Source: Desulfobacterales bacterium
GTDB lineage: Bacteria; Desulfobacterota; Desulfobacteria; Desulfobacterales; SpSt-501
Direction of reading: 5' to 3'
Assembly (NCBI GenBank): GCA_030834695.1
Contig: JAUQXK010000111.1
Location: forward strand, 1-64,000
DNA: 64,000 bases
This document shows, piece by piece, positions 44,229 through 52,359 of this stretch. Position numbers and translations under genes: made by a program. Positions within the stretch are counted from its first letter, which is position 1, and the number at the start of each line of letters is the position of its first letter. Under the pieces are notes generated by a model, which worked only from the letters and a program-made list of their open reading frames with translations, was not told the origin of the DNA and made no database searches.

Positions 44229-44652
44229 AGACGTTCGGTCTCCCCGTTCATGCCGTGATGGACTGAATTGGTTTTTTTATGCAGCGTATAGAATTCGTTC
44301 AATGCCGTCAAGAAAGACCTGACTTGGGTGGCTTTCCGCATAACGCGGAACCCGGCTGGCCGGCTTCAGGATTATTGCTCCGGCAATAAACAAGCACACC
44401 TCCAGCCGAGGTCCTGCGGAGCGGGGTTGCAGCGCGCGCCGGCCGAAACCCCTGCCCACCGATGCGCTGCATATTAAGGGTTTCATAATTGTCTTTACGT
44501 CGTCATTCCGGCATGCTTTTAGCCGGAATCCGGTGAATTCAGCCCGTCCTGGATGCCAGATCACGTCCGGCATGACAGTACTATTTCGAGACGATTAATA
44601 ACCGAATGAGACATATTTTGTGCAGGAATAAAGTAATAAGGAAATATTCGGC
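44229..44652. other. Intergenic region with a second palindromic repeat
   Basis: This 424-bp gap between the Rrf2 gene and the end of the DnaJ-domain gene contains no credible gene. It holds the repeat at 44501-44576; the rest shows nothing I can name apart from the weak Rrf2 promoter mentioned above. Confidence 0.5.
44501..44576. repeat. Intergenic repeat of the GTCATTCCGGCATG type
   Basis: CGTCATTCCGGCATG (44501-44515), TTTTAGCCGGAATCCGG and TGGATGCCAGATCACGTCCG ending in GCATGAC form an imperfect inverted repeat. Strings of the form GTCATTCCGGC...GGATCCAGTCTGGCATGAC are common dispersed repeats in proteobacterial genomes (from memory). The arms would form a long imperfect hairpin. Confidence 0.55.
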
Positions 44653-45450
44653 TTAGGCGTTCGGCGTGAAAAACCTGGAAAAAACTTGCTTCAGCCGTTG
44701 AAGAAAAGGCCGGTGCAGGCGAACTTCCAGGAACAGGTCGCCGGGGTCCCCGCCGGCCTTGCCCGCTTGGCCCATTCCCGCAAGCCGGATGCGTTGCCCT
44801 TCGCGCACGCCGGGTGGGATTTGGACGATCAGTTTCTTGGCATGTTCCCGAAGGTAATAAGCGTAAGCGCCGCCGGCGGCGGCGAAGGACCGGTCCAGGT
44901 AGACGCGGTCCTGAATGTGAGCCCCGGATTCGGGCAGTTCGATGCCGCTCAGCCTGTGCACTGCCGATCGGACGATGCGGTTGAGCAGGCCGGGCGTAAA
45001 GGATCGCTTGAGTACAAAGCCGCGGACGGAGGCTCGCGGCCGCCTGAATTCGAAGCGCTGGTATTCTTGTCCGTAGAAATCCCGGAAAATGTCTTCAAAA
45101 CCCCGGAAGCCGAAGGCCCGGGCCATCTCCTCGAACACCGCATTGATGTCCGAGCCGCTGAAAATATCCTGTTGGCTGTGGGCGTTGCGGTACCGGCTGT
45201 GGCCCGAAGATCCGAACTGCTGCCTCAGGGCATCGTATTCACGCCGTTTGACGGGATTGGAAAGAACCGCATAGGCCTCGTTGAGCTGCTTCATGATTTC
45301 GGCCTCGGCCGGATGGTCGCGGTTGCGATCCGGGTGGTGTTCCAAAGCCAGGCGCCGATAGGCCGCTTTGATCTGCCGCGTGGAGGCCTGCGGCCCCACG
45401 CCCAGTCGGGTGTAGTAATCGTCTGTAGGCATAGGATTCTCAGTCACCAT
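44653..45450 (-). CDS. DnaJ-domain protein with C-terminal DnaJ-like substrate region
   Basis: A 265-aa Hsp70 cochaperone-like protein. The J-domain spans about residues 10-75 (DDYYTRLGVGPQASTRQIKA) with the essential HPD in LEHHPDRNRD. A Gly-poor middle contains FEEMARAFGFRGFEDIFRDF, and the C-terminus has a DnaJ C-domain-like strand LIVQIPPGVREGQRIRLAGM with AGGDPGDLFLEVRLH. The zinc-finger domain of classic DnaJ is missing, so it is CbpA-like. ATG 45432 is an alternative start. Confidence 0.88.
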   Translation of the reverse strand: MVTENPMPTDDYYTRLGVGPQASTRQIKAAYRRLALEHHPDRNRDHPAEAEIMKQLNEAYAVLSNPVKRREYDALRQQFGSSGHSRYRNAHSQQDIFSGSDINAVFEEMARAFGFRGFEDIFRDFYGQEYQRFEFRRPRASVRGFVLKRSFTPGLLNRIVRSAVHRLSGIELPESGAHIQDRVYLDRSFAAAGGAYAYYLREHAKKLIVQIPPGVREGQRIRLAGMGQAGKAGGDPGDLFLEVRLHRPFLQRLKQVFSRFFTPNA

Positions 45451-45561
45451 ATCGCTCCGGATAAGTCAACTCGGCTGGACAGGCATGCCTTTCGGGATTA
45501 AATTCTCGGAGCACTGCGAAGACCACGGAATGCTCGAAAGCTTGAAAGGAGAATGCACGCC

Positions 45562-45744
45562 ATGGCGAAAGACAACGCCGAAAACGTATGCCCGGGTATC
45601 GAGATGGTATGCCCCGGTTGTCAGCGGCCTTTGAAAATTCCCAGGATCCAAACCGACCCGGACAAGCCGCTGGTTTGCGGCGGATGCGGCCAGCGTTTCG
45701 ATTGCAGTGATTTATCGGCGCCGGGAACCCCCCGCGACGCTTAG
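45562..45744 (+). CDS. Small zinc-ribbon protein
   Basis: A 60-aa protein with two CxxC pairs, MVCPGCQRPLKIP and LVCGGCGQRFDCS, which should form one zinc ribbon. It resembles the zinc-ribbon domains found at the ends of larger regulatory or membrane proteins but stands alone. AAGGAG ten bases before ATG 45562 favours that start over 45553. Function unknown. Confidence 0.68.
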   Translation: MAKDNAENVCPGIEMVCPGCQRPLKIPRIQTDPDKPLVCGGCGQRFDCSDLSAPGTPRDA

Positions 45745-45770
45745 CGCAGCAAACAAATTTCGGTTAGCCC

Positions 45771-46361
45771 TCAGATAGCGCCCGCAGCGGCGAAGGCCGA
45801 CAGCACCAGCCATGCTTTGGCATCGAATTTAAGCGCAGAGTCGCTGCACAGGCGCCCGGCTTCCTCCGGTGACAGGAGCAGCACCTCGATGATTTCCGCT
45901 GCGTCGTTGCCGGCGGCGGACGGTTCGCCCTCGCATTCCGCATACACCATGACCACGGACTCATCCGTCATTCCAGCGGAGGAATAGAGGCATGGGCTCG
46001 CCCGCATCACCCGTGTCGCCTTCAGCCCGGTTTCCTCGAACAGCTCGCGGCGGGCAGCGGCTTCGACGGACTCGCCCGCCTCAACGAGTCCGGCCGGAAA
46101 ACCGTATTCGTAATCCGCCAGGGCGACCCGGTATTCGCGGGTGACGACCATTCGGGAGGCCGCCCGATGGTACGCCACGATAACGACGGCGTCGGGCGCT
46201 TCGAACCGGCCGCTGATGCAGCGCGGACGTTCGTTGCGAGTGGCTATCACCCAAGAACGGTTGACGCCGTCTGCGAAACGGTAATCCACCCTGAAAAGGC
46301 GCAGCCAGCGGGCATCCGCCAGAGGCTCTGCCGCGATGATTCCTGCCATTGGCTCGGCCAT
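45771..46361 (-). CDS. NUDIX hydrolase (ADP-ribose pyrophosphatase-like)
   Basis: A 196-aa NUDIX enzyme cleaving a nucleoside diphosphate linked to another group. The Nudix box is complete: GLVEAGESVEAAARRELFEE followed by TGL. A preceding beta sheet domain (WLRLFRVDYRFADGVNRSWV) and the downstream SAGMTDESVVMVYAECEGEP resemble the ADP-ribose pyrophosphatase group. The ATG at 46361 has GGAGG twelve bases upstream, rather far; an upstream frame to 46418 looks non-coding. Confidence 0.9.
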   Translation of the reverse strand: MAEPMAGIIAAEPLADARWLRLFRVDYRFADGVNRSWVIATRNERPRCISGRFEAPDAVVIVAYHRAASRMVVTREYRVALADYEYGFPAGLVEAGESVEAAARRELFEETGLKATRVMRASPCLYSSAGMTDESVVMVYAECEGEPSAAGNDAAEIIEVLLLSPEEAGRLCSDSALKFDAKAWLVLSAFAAAGAI

Positions 46362-46609
46362 AGCCGAAATGATCCTCCCCTCTTTACGGTGGCCCACTCT
46401 AAGGCCAAGTGCGGGCAATGGTCAAGAAGAGACATTTGGCTTCAAGTATTGCCTTGCACCGGCCGATATGGTTAGAAGTGATTTCACACCCCCGTCTGAC
46501 GCCCGCGGACCCCGCCAGGGGCGGGATTGCAGGCCTCTCGGAATGCTCACAGCCCATCGGGGTTGCTCCGCTTTCGAATCAGCGCCGGGGAAGGAAGGAA
46601 TCGGTCCCA

Positions 46610-47119
46610 TTGACTGAAGGCATCGATACTCAAGCAGTCGAAAAAAGCCGAAGCGGCCCGGACAACGAGCTGCGTTGCGGTGGCGACCGGCGTCGGAAAA
46701 TGTTGCCGCCGCTGCGCTATCTCATCGCCGGCGGGCGCCGGCGAGCGGTTCGCCGATTGGAAGACAGCCATCGCATCGTTCTTTTAGACCGATACAGTCC
46801 CAAGCTGTTTGCCGCTATTCTCGGCATCCTCTGCCTCAGCCTTCTCGACGCGGTCCTGACCCTCTACCTGGTCGAACACGGGTCCAACGAGCTCAACCCG
46901 ATTATGGATTATTTTCTGCGTAAGGGCCCGCTCATCTTCACCGTGGCCAAGTACGTTCTGACCAGCATCGCCGTGATCATTTTCCTGGTTCTGGCGAACA
47001 GCGTCGTGCCGCGATCCAACTTTCGAGCCAAGAAACTCTTCCCTTACGCCCTGCTGGCCTTCGGGGTTGTCATCGTCTGGGAGCTCATCCTGATCTTTTT
47101 CCTGGTCACCCGGGTTTAG
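46610..47119 (+). CDS. DUF5658-type membrane protein
   Basis: A 169-aa inner-membrane protein with three hydrophobic helices: LFAAILGILCLSLLDAVLTL, GPLIFTVAKYVLTSIAVIIF and PYALLAFGVVIVWELILIFF. The segment LYLVEHGSNELNPIMDYFL between the first two is the conserved feature of DUF5658. The N-terminal 60 residues are basic and hydrophilic. The start is a TTG at 46610 preceded by AAGGAAGGA at ten bases; ATG at about 46699 is the alternative. Function unknown. The radical SAM gene follows after 49 bp. Confidence 0.75.
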   Translation: MTEGIDTQAVEKSRSGPDNELRCGGDRRRKMLPPLRYLIAGGRRRAVRRLEDSHRIVLLDRYSPKLFAAILGILCLSLLDAVLTLYLVEHGSNELNPIMDYFLRKGPLIFTVAKYVLTSIAVIIFLVLANSVVPRSNFRAKKLFPYALLAFGVVIVWELILIFFLVTRV

Positions 47120-47168
47120 GAGAAATCCCCCGCTCCGCCGCACGCATGCATTCAATCAGGATTCGACA

Positions 47169-49076
47169 ATGCCATCGGTGGTCTTGTCACAGCTTCCCCT
47201 CCCCCGTCAGAACTTCGGCCGTCGGACCGGCAATATCCCGCTGGGTGCGGCCTGTCTGAAACAGGCCGCTCAGGACCTTCCCGGCGCGGAGGTCCGGATC
47301 CTGCCCCAAGACCTGGCGGCTTATCTCGGTGACGCGGCCCTGACCGAACATCTCATTGGCTTCAAATCGGGTATCTACGGGTTCACGGTTTTCAGCTGGA
47401 ACCTGCAGCGCAGTCTGTACGTTGCGGAAAAGCTGAAAACCGCCTGCGACTGCCGGATTATCTTCGGCGGCCCGGAAATCACCCCCGACAACGATCTGGC
47501 GCATTCGGAATTTGTGGATTTCTATGCTTATGGCGAGGGGGAGGCTGTTTTCCGCCGGTTGCTGCAGGATGCAGATGCCTGGTCGGCCGGCAGCGGAGCG
47601 GAAAGTTCCGCGGAATGGTTTCGGACCGCCGAGAGTCCCTATCTCAGCGGAATGATCGATCCCGCGATCGAGAATCTGATGCTGCTCGAGACCCAACGCG
47701 GCTGTCCATACCGCTGCGGGTTTTGCTTCTATAACAAATCGCGGCAAGGGCTTGTCTTCGCGGAAGCGAACAACCTGCTGCGTGCGTTGGCCTGGGCCGC
47801 TGAACACCGGATTGCGGAAGTCTACCTCCTGGACCCTTCTTTGAACGCCCGACCGCGCCTCGGGGAGCTGCTGGCAGAGATCGCCCGACGGAATACCGGC
47901 GGAGGCATCCGGCTGTTCAGCGAAATTCGGGCGGAGGCGGTCGATGACGAGCTGGCGGACCGGTTGGCGGCGGCCGGATTTTACTGGTTCGAAATCGGCC
48001 TGCAGAGCACCAACCCCAAGGCACTTAAATTGATGAACCGGCCGACTCACCTGCGGTGCTTTGTCGAGGGGGCGCAACGGCTCAAGGCGCGCGGGGTTAC
48101 GCCGAGCATCGACCTCATCATCGGCCTGCCCGGCGACGACCTGCAGGGCTTCCGGCGCAGTGTCGATTTCGTGGTCGATCACGGGCTTCAGGACGACGTG
48201 CAGATTTTTCCGCTGTCGATCCTGCCGGGCACCGACTTCCGGCGGCGCCATCGTGAATTGGGACTGCTTTTCGAAAACCATCCGCCCTATGCGGTAACCT
48301 CCAGTCGGGGGTTCAGCCCCGAGGATTTTCTCCAGGCATATGATTACGCCGAGAGCCGCCTGGATACGGTGTTCTTTCCGTTGCCCGACCTGGATGTGTC
48401 CTGGCGCGTGGATGCGGCCGGCGAGGTCGACGAAGCGGACGACCTTCGCGTAGCGATCGGAGGCCGCCGCTATGTGGCCAAACTGTTGCTGAACCGGGAG
48501 CGACCGCTCGACCAAATCCGGCGACTGGCCGGGCAGCTCACCCAGCCTTACCAACTGCTGGTGGGAGCCGGGGTCGGCGCCGCTTATTTGAAAAGCGTCC
48601 TGGCGATCGTCACCGCCGAAAACCCGTTTACACCCCTGGAAATCGTTTTTTTCGAGCCTTCCGCACCGCCCCGGACGCGCGAGCTTCTCGCGGCCGTCCA
48701 TCTGCAGCGGCCGCACTACCTGGACGGCGACCTGCGCTTCCTGTTTGCCAAGCCCGGCAACCGCGCGGCTCTGTTCACGCTGGTTTCGGTCGAGCCGGCC
48801 GGCCGGTTTCAGGGCGATATGGAGCGGCAGGTCTTTTGGTGGCGCCGGCCGTCGCTGCCGGAGATCGAAGATCTGCGGAAGTTCGAGGATCTGGACGGGA
48901 TCCTGATCGACGCACCCGTCCCGACTGCGCAGATCCTCGCCTGGCAGAATCGCCTCGGCCGGCAGGCGGCTGAAAGACATCACATCAGCTTCGCCGATGC
49001 GCGCCTGCAACGACGCTGGCTGGTGCTTGCCAGCCCGGATGAATATGTGGAGACCGTGATGCGCTGGGAAGCTTGA
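47169..49076 (+). CDS. B12-binding-domain radical SAM protein with long C-terminal region
   Basis: A 635-aa radical SAM enzyme. An N-terminal cobalamin-binding-like domain (about 5-150; CDCRIIFGGPEITPDNDLAH) is followed by the 4Fe-4S motif CxxxCxxC at Cys179, Cys183 and Cys186 (RGCPYRCGFCFYN) and the TIM-barrel core with FYWFEIGLQSTNPKALKLMN and DLIIGLPGDDLQGFRRSVDF. The last ~200 residues (after about 430) are a separate domain that I do not recognise. The B12 domain lacks an obvious DxHxxG motif. Substrate unknown; such enzymes often methylate or rearrange unactivated carbon. Confidence 0.88.
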   Translation: MPSVVLSQLPLPRQNFGRRTGNIPLGAACLKQAAQDLPGAEVRILPQDLAAYLGDAALTEHLIGFKSGIYGFTVFSWNLQRSLYVAEKLKTACDCRIIFGGPEITPDNDLAHSEFVDFYAYGEGEAVFRRLLQDADAWSAGSGAESSAEWFRTAESPYLSGMIDPAIENLMLLETQRGCPYRCGFCFYNKSRQGLVFAEANNLLRALAWAAEHRIAEVYLLDPSLNARPRLGELLAEIARRNTGGGIRLFSEIRAEAVDDELADRLAAAGFYWFEIGLQSTNPKALKLMNRPTHLRCFVEGAQRLKARGVTPSIDLIIGLPGDDLQGFRRSVDFVVDHGLQDDVQIFPLSILPGTDFRRRHRELGLLFENHPPYAVTSSRGFSPEDFLQAYDYAESRLDTVFFPLPDLDVSWRVDAAGEVDEADDLRVAIGGRRYVAKLLLNRERPLDQIRRLAGQLTQPYQLLVGAGVGAAYLKSVLAIVTAENPFTPLEIVFFEPSAPPRTRELLAAVHLQRPHYLDGDLRFLFAKPGNRAALFTLVSVEPAGRFQGDMERQVFWWRRPSLPEIEDLRKFEDLDGILIDAPVPTAQILAWQNRLGRQAAERHHISFADARLQRRWLVLASPDEYVETVMRWEA

Positions 49077-49166
49077 CCTTCGCGGCCACGGCCTTCGGAA
49101 TAGGGACGTGGTGGAAGCACTTAACGCGGAAGGTGCGATGGAGACGGGTAAACCCCATCCACTGGG

Positions 49167-49194
49167 TTGACTTGTCTTGATTTGAAGTTAAAAT
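49167..49194 (+). promoter_or_regulatory. Predicted sigma70-type promoter for the FmdB-like gene
   Basis: TTGACT (49167-49172), a 16-bp spacer and TAAAAT (49189-49194) stand 31 bp before ATG 49225. Both boxes match consensus at five of six positions. Confidence 0.65.
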
Positions 49195-49224
49195 AAGGCC
49201 GATTTTTTCAGGAAGGAGAACGCT

Positions 49225-49428
49225 ATGCCCATCTACGAGTATCAGTGCAATGCCTGCTGCCACTGCTTCGAGGAGCTGGTCTTTTCGTCCAACGCCCCGA
49301 TTCCCCGGTGCCCCAAGTGCGACTGCGCGGATGTTAAAAAACTCATGTCGGCCGGCTGCGTGCGCGCCGAGGGGATCCCCACGGGATCGGGCGGCTTCAA
49401 GGCACCCGCCTGCCGTCCTTCCGGCTGA
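49225..49428 (+). CDS. FmdB-family zinc-ribbon protein
   Basis: A 67-aa protein of the FmdB/CxxC regulatory type. It begins MPIYEYQCNACCHCFEELVF with the hallmark PIYEYxCxxC, and a second pair IPRCPKCDCADVKKLMS. It probably binds zinc; FmdB was linked to regulation of formamidase genes but most members are unstudied. GGAAGGAG precedes the ATG. Its own promoter and terminator make it a single-gene unit. Confidence 0.9.
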   Translation: MPIYEYQCNACCHCFEELVFSSNAPIPRCPKCDCADVKKLMSAGCVRAEGIPTGSGGFKAPACRPSG

Positions 49429-49498
49429 CGGATCTAGTTCTGCCCCTCGGTTCGAGGGGCTAAGCGATTCTTAATCTTTTCGAACTCTGATCAAATTG

Positions 49499-49538
49499 GA
49501 AATTGGGCGGCCAGCACACCGGCAGGCCGCCCAATTTC
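49499..49538. terminator. Shared bidirectional terminator
   Basis: A 14-bp perfect stem GAAATTGGGCGGCC (49499-49512) / GGCCGCCCAATTTC (49525-49538) stands between the FmdB-like gene and the convergent hydrolase gene, whose stop codon it touches. AT-rich stem bases on both sides allow it to act in both directions. A second hairpin GCCCCTCGGTTCGAGGGGC lies at 49442-49460. Confidence 0.7.
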
Positions 49539-50221
49539 TACACGTCAATCGTCTCTCCCGGTTTCATCACCGCTACCTTGGCGGCTGTTTCCTTTTCAAC
49601 GCGCGCGGCCCAGGCGTTGGGATCCTGCTTGATCACGTCGAAGGTGTTGTAGTGGATCGGCACCACCCGTTTGGGCTGGATCAACTTGACGGCCCGCAGG
49701 GCGTCGTCCGGCCCCATGGTGAAGTTGTCGCCGATGGGCAGGATGGCCAGGTCGATGCCCTCCTCGCCGATCAACTGCATGTCGCCGAAGAGCCCGGTGT
49801 CGCAGGCATGGTAGATTTTCTTGCCGTCCAGGTAAAACAGAAAGCCGCAGGGATTGCCGCCGTAGGAGCCGTCCGGCAGGGCCGAGCCGTGCAGGGCGAG
49901 CGTCAGCTTGACCCGGCCCCAGGGATAGTTGAACCCCCCGCCGATGTGCTGGGGGTGGACGTTTTTGACTCCCTGGGCCACCATCCAGTTCTGGATTTCG
50001 AAGTTGGAGATGACGGTCGCACCGGTGCGCTTGGCAATGGCCACCGTGTCGCCCACGTGGTCCCCGTGGCCGTGAGAGACCAGGATGTAGTCGGCCGAAA
50101 CCTTCTCGGCCTTGACCGGTGCCAGCGGATTGCCGGTGATGAAGGGATCGATCAGCAGTTTGGCCTTGCTGCCTTCGATCAAAAAACAGGCGTGGCTGTA
50201 CCAGGTGGCTTTGACGGTCAT
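49538..50221 (-). CDS. Metallo-beta-lactamase-fold hydrolase (UPF0173)
   Basis: A 227-aa metal-dependent hydrolase of the UPF0173 group. It starts MTVKATWYSHACFLIEGSKA; the metal motif HxHxDH is VSHGHGDHVGD, and later ligands are in the His of GGGFNYPWGRV-TLALHG, the Asp of KIYHACDTGLFGDM and the His of VVPIHYNTFD. The substrate is unknown for the family. AAAGGAGG precedes ATG 50221. The ATG overlaps the stop of a decayed upstream frame as ATGA. Confidence 0.92.
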   Translation of the reverse strand: MTVKATWYSHACFLIEGSKAKLLIDPFITGNPLAPVKAEKVSADYILVSHGHGDHVGDTVAIAKRTGATVISNFEIQNWMVAQGVKNVHPQHIGGGFNYPWGRVKLTLALHGSALPDGSYGGNPCGFLFYLDGKKIYHACDTGLFGDMQLIGEEGIDLAILPIGDNFTMGPDDALRAVKLIQPKRVVPIHYNTFDVIKQDPNAWAARVEKETAAKVAVMKPGETIDV

Positions 50222-50421
50222 GGCACCCTCCTTTCGGGTTGAGGTTCTTTCACGAGGCAAATCCCGGGCAGGCTGGCCAGCGCCACCAGCCCTTTCAGGA
50301 TCAAGTTGGCGGAAAAGATCGATCAGACGACCGCCGCGGGCAGGGCGCCGCCGAAGGCCCCCCAGCAGAAGATGAGGCTGTTGCTGGCCAGCACCCGCAT
50401 CCGCTGGAAGCGAGCGGCCAC
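50218..50421 (-). pseudogene. Membrane-transporter remnant, possibly VUT/YhhQ-type
   Basis: From 50421 the minus strand reads VAARFQRMRVLASNSLIFCW, GAFGGALPAAVV, an in-frame TGA (50325-50323), then SIFSANLILKGLVALASLPG ICLVKE, ending in a TGA that overlaps the hydrolase start. This looks like the last two helices of a membrane protein; the pattern recalls the C-terminus of queuosine-precursor transporters. The N-terminal part is gone: a TAG lies just upstream, next to the DUF2284 stop. The overlap suggests it was once the gene before the hydrolase in an operon. Confidence 0.45.
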
Positions 50422-50433
50422 CCGGCTTTGCGG

Positions 50434-50994
50434 CTACTGAATCATTAGAAAGCCATAGCGGTTTTGTTCATCCGTGACCTGCCGGCGCACCTCGATCGGG
50501 TACCCGAAGCGCCGAACCGTGGAGTAAACATCGATGGCCATTGCTTCCGGCGTCGGTCGTGCCGAAGCGGGCAGAACGCAGGTTTCACGCTGCCCAGAAC
50601 ACTTGGCGCAAAGCACGCAGCCGGCGGGGGACAGCAGGAATACCCGCTCGTAGCCGGATACGAAAACCTCCCGCTCCAGCTGCGACAGCCGGGCATTGGT
50701 CCGCCGGTTCCAGGCGACACGGTCTTCCGCCTTTTTGAACTGCACCACGATCCGGAAAAGGACGGCATCCCGATACTCTTTTAAAAACCGCTCGCATTCG
50801 GCAACCGTGGGAGTGTTCGGCGGGCAGCAGGCCTTGCGGCCGTAGCTGGAGCACCCGTACATGCACTTCATCCGCACCCATTGAGCCGTAATGATGCGTC
50901 GGGGGTCGATCCAGGTGAAATCATCAACGCCGTGAGCGGTCAGCAGGGAACCGACCTTTTTGCGGTCACTTTTAGATTGGGTTATAGCGGGCAT
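50434..50994 (-). CDS. DUF2284 metal-binding protein
   Basis: A 186-aa protein of the DUF2284 family of predicted metal-binding proteins. Cysteines cluster in RMKCMYGCSSYGRKACCPPN and in SPAGCVLCAKCSGQRETCVL, which fits two iron-sulfur or zinc sites. The C-terminus ends in YGFLMIQ. The role is unknown. GGAGG about eight bases before ATG 50994 supports the start. The gene is followed by the transporter remnant. Confidence 0.85.
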   Translation of the reverse strand: MPAITQSKSDRKKVGSLLTAHGVDDFTWIDPRRIITAQWVRMKCMYGCSSYGRKACCPPNTPTVAECERFLKEYRDAVLFRIVVQFKKAEDRVAWNRRTNARLSQLEREVFVSGYERVFLLSPAGCVLCAKCSGQRETCVLPASARPTPEAMAIDVYSTVRRFGYPIEVRRQVTDEQNRYGFLMIQ

Positions 50995-51280
50995 ACCGTG
51001 CCTCCCTCCAGAAACCCTCGTATAGTACAGGGACTCCTGGGTGTCAAAATAGGCCGCACGAAAACCAGCAGCATACAAAAATGTCAGAAAACGAAGCCTT
51101 ATTTTACATCCATGTCATATCTATTCGACGGCCCACCACCGTTCGCAAAGGGGGCGCTTTCAATTCAACCATCAGAAATTAAATAGAAATAATAAATTTT
51201 CGAGGCGGCGGGAAAGGAGTGGCATGGATGTTGTTTATATTATCGAGAGTGCATCAGGTGTCTTTGAAGGAGAATGGAGC

Positions 51281-51466
51281 ATGAAAGCAGAAACTGTCGA
51301 CAAAAAAGATGCGAAAATGGCAGAGGTTACGTGTAGCTGTTGCGACCGGGTTCTGACGAACCCGAAAGAAGCTGTGCGCAGCCGCAAGCGAGTCATGTGC
51401 GTGTCCTGCTACGAAAGCCTGTTGAACCCGTTTGAGAAGTGCTGCTGCAACGGTGCGGTGGTATAG
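51281..51466 (+). CDS. Small Cys-rich protein of unknown function
   Basis: A 61-aa protein starting MKAETVDKKDAKMAEVTCSC with cysteine groups CSCCDRVL, MCVSCYESLL and KCCCNG, eight Cys in all, likely a zinc or iron-sulfur site. Family not recognised. AAGGAG eight bases before ATG 51281 favours this start, but ATG 51224 in the same frame also follows AAAGGAG (shorter spacing) and would add 19 residues. An AT-rich stretch (AAATAGAAATAATAAA, 51180-51195) lies upstream. Confidence 0.6.
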   Translation: MKAETVDKKDAKMAEVTCSCCDRVLTNPKEAVRSRKRVMCVSCYESLLNPFEKCCCNGAVV

Positions 51467-51794
51467 ACGACGGACGGCAGACGGTATCGAGTGATGAAGA
51501 AACCGCTATCCCCGGCGCCGTGACCTCCTGGTTTTTCCGGGTGACGCCCTCCTGCGAGGCGTGGCGGCATTCCGCCGCAGATTCGCCTTGCGCTTGAAAT
51601 CGCCGTATTTTCCAAACCGGCCCGCCACGTGATCTCTCCCTCCCGATTGGCAGCATAAATGAACGGCCGCCCGGATGGTCAGTCGTTTATTTCGGCTCGC
51701 CTCATTGCGTTGGGGTTTTTTTACCGTTTTAGAAAACCCGCTTCGCCTCCATCTCGGCCGAACCGTATTTTAACGCAAGTCTCATACCGAGCAA
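51467..51794. other. Intergenic region without recognisable content
   Basis: I see no gene, clear terminator or promoter in these 328 bp. A Gly/Arg-coding open frame on the minus strand lacks a ribosome site. Confidence 0.4.
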
Positions 51795-52043
51795 ATGGTG
51801 CCGCCGCAGAATGGAGGCGAATACAGAAGAATCATAAACCCAATCCCGGAGCCTGTTCCAGTGTCCACCAAATTTTTCCGCAACGATCACACCCTTTGCA
51901 TGTTCGATCCTGAAACGTTTCAGATTCATCTTTATCAGCACGGGTGCTGGGTTGAGTCGGATGACCCCACGCTGCGTGAAGACATCCGCTTCCGCTCAGT
52001 TGAGGTCAGTCGCGACCAAGCCCTGCTATTGAGTCGGGCATGA
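51795..52043 (+). CDS. Doubtful small hypothetical protein
   Basis: An 82-codon frame whose second half, FFRNDHTLCMFDPETFQIHL then YQHGCWVESDDPTLREDIRF, looks like real protein (mixed composition, balanced charge), while the first 23 residues do not. A GTG at about 51858 (VSTKFFRNDHTL) is a likelier start. No ribosome site is obvious for either, and the opposite strand is also open. Unknown function. Confidence 0.35.
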   Translation: MVPPQNGGEYRRIINPIPEPVPVSTKFFRNDHTLCMFDPETFQIHLYQHGCWVESDDPTLREDIRFRSVEVSRDQALLLSRA

Positions 52044-52359
52044 GACCGCCGGCTGTCCGCCGAAGGGCTTCTCCGGTTGGCGGGACGGGCTCCTATGCCA
52101 CCGTGACGCATCGCCCCTGACGCCATTCCCCCTCCGCGCGTTCAATCCGCCCGCCCGCAGTACCCCGGCAATGGCCGTCCGCTGAATGCAGCGGGCGTGG
52201 GCCAACGCTTCCGGCTGCGCCAACGAACGCCTTCGCACCGGTTTTCTCGGGGCGGTGGCTGGCTAAAAAATCCTGTTCGAGTCGAGTTTTTTTTCGTATA
52301 GTTATCCCCGAGCGGCGACGTCCGGTCACGTTTTTTTCGATGTTATTCGGGGGGAGAGC
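52044..52359. other. Intergenic region upstream of the lipid cluster
   Basis: This 316-bp gap precedes the first gene of the cluster. It is GC-rich and featureless for 200 bp, then has an AT-rich part with TGTTCG, 17 bp and TATAGT (52274-52302), a weak candidate promoter, and a T8 run just before the -10. GGGGGGAG lies directly before ATG 52360. Confidence 0.35.

Noticed and set aside
47187-49010. 607-codon open frame antisense to the radical SAM gene
   Set aside because: Shadow of a gene with clear radical SAM motifs on the plus strand; no family features of its own.
51729-51941. Seventy-codon minus-strand frame
   Set aside because: No ribosome site; the opposite frame looks more protein-like over the same stretch.
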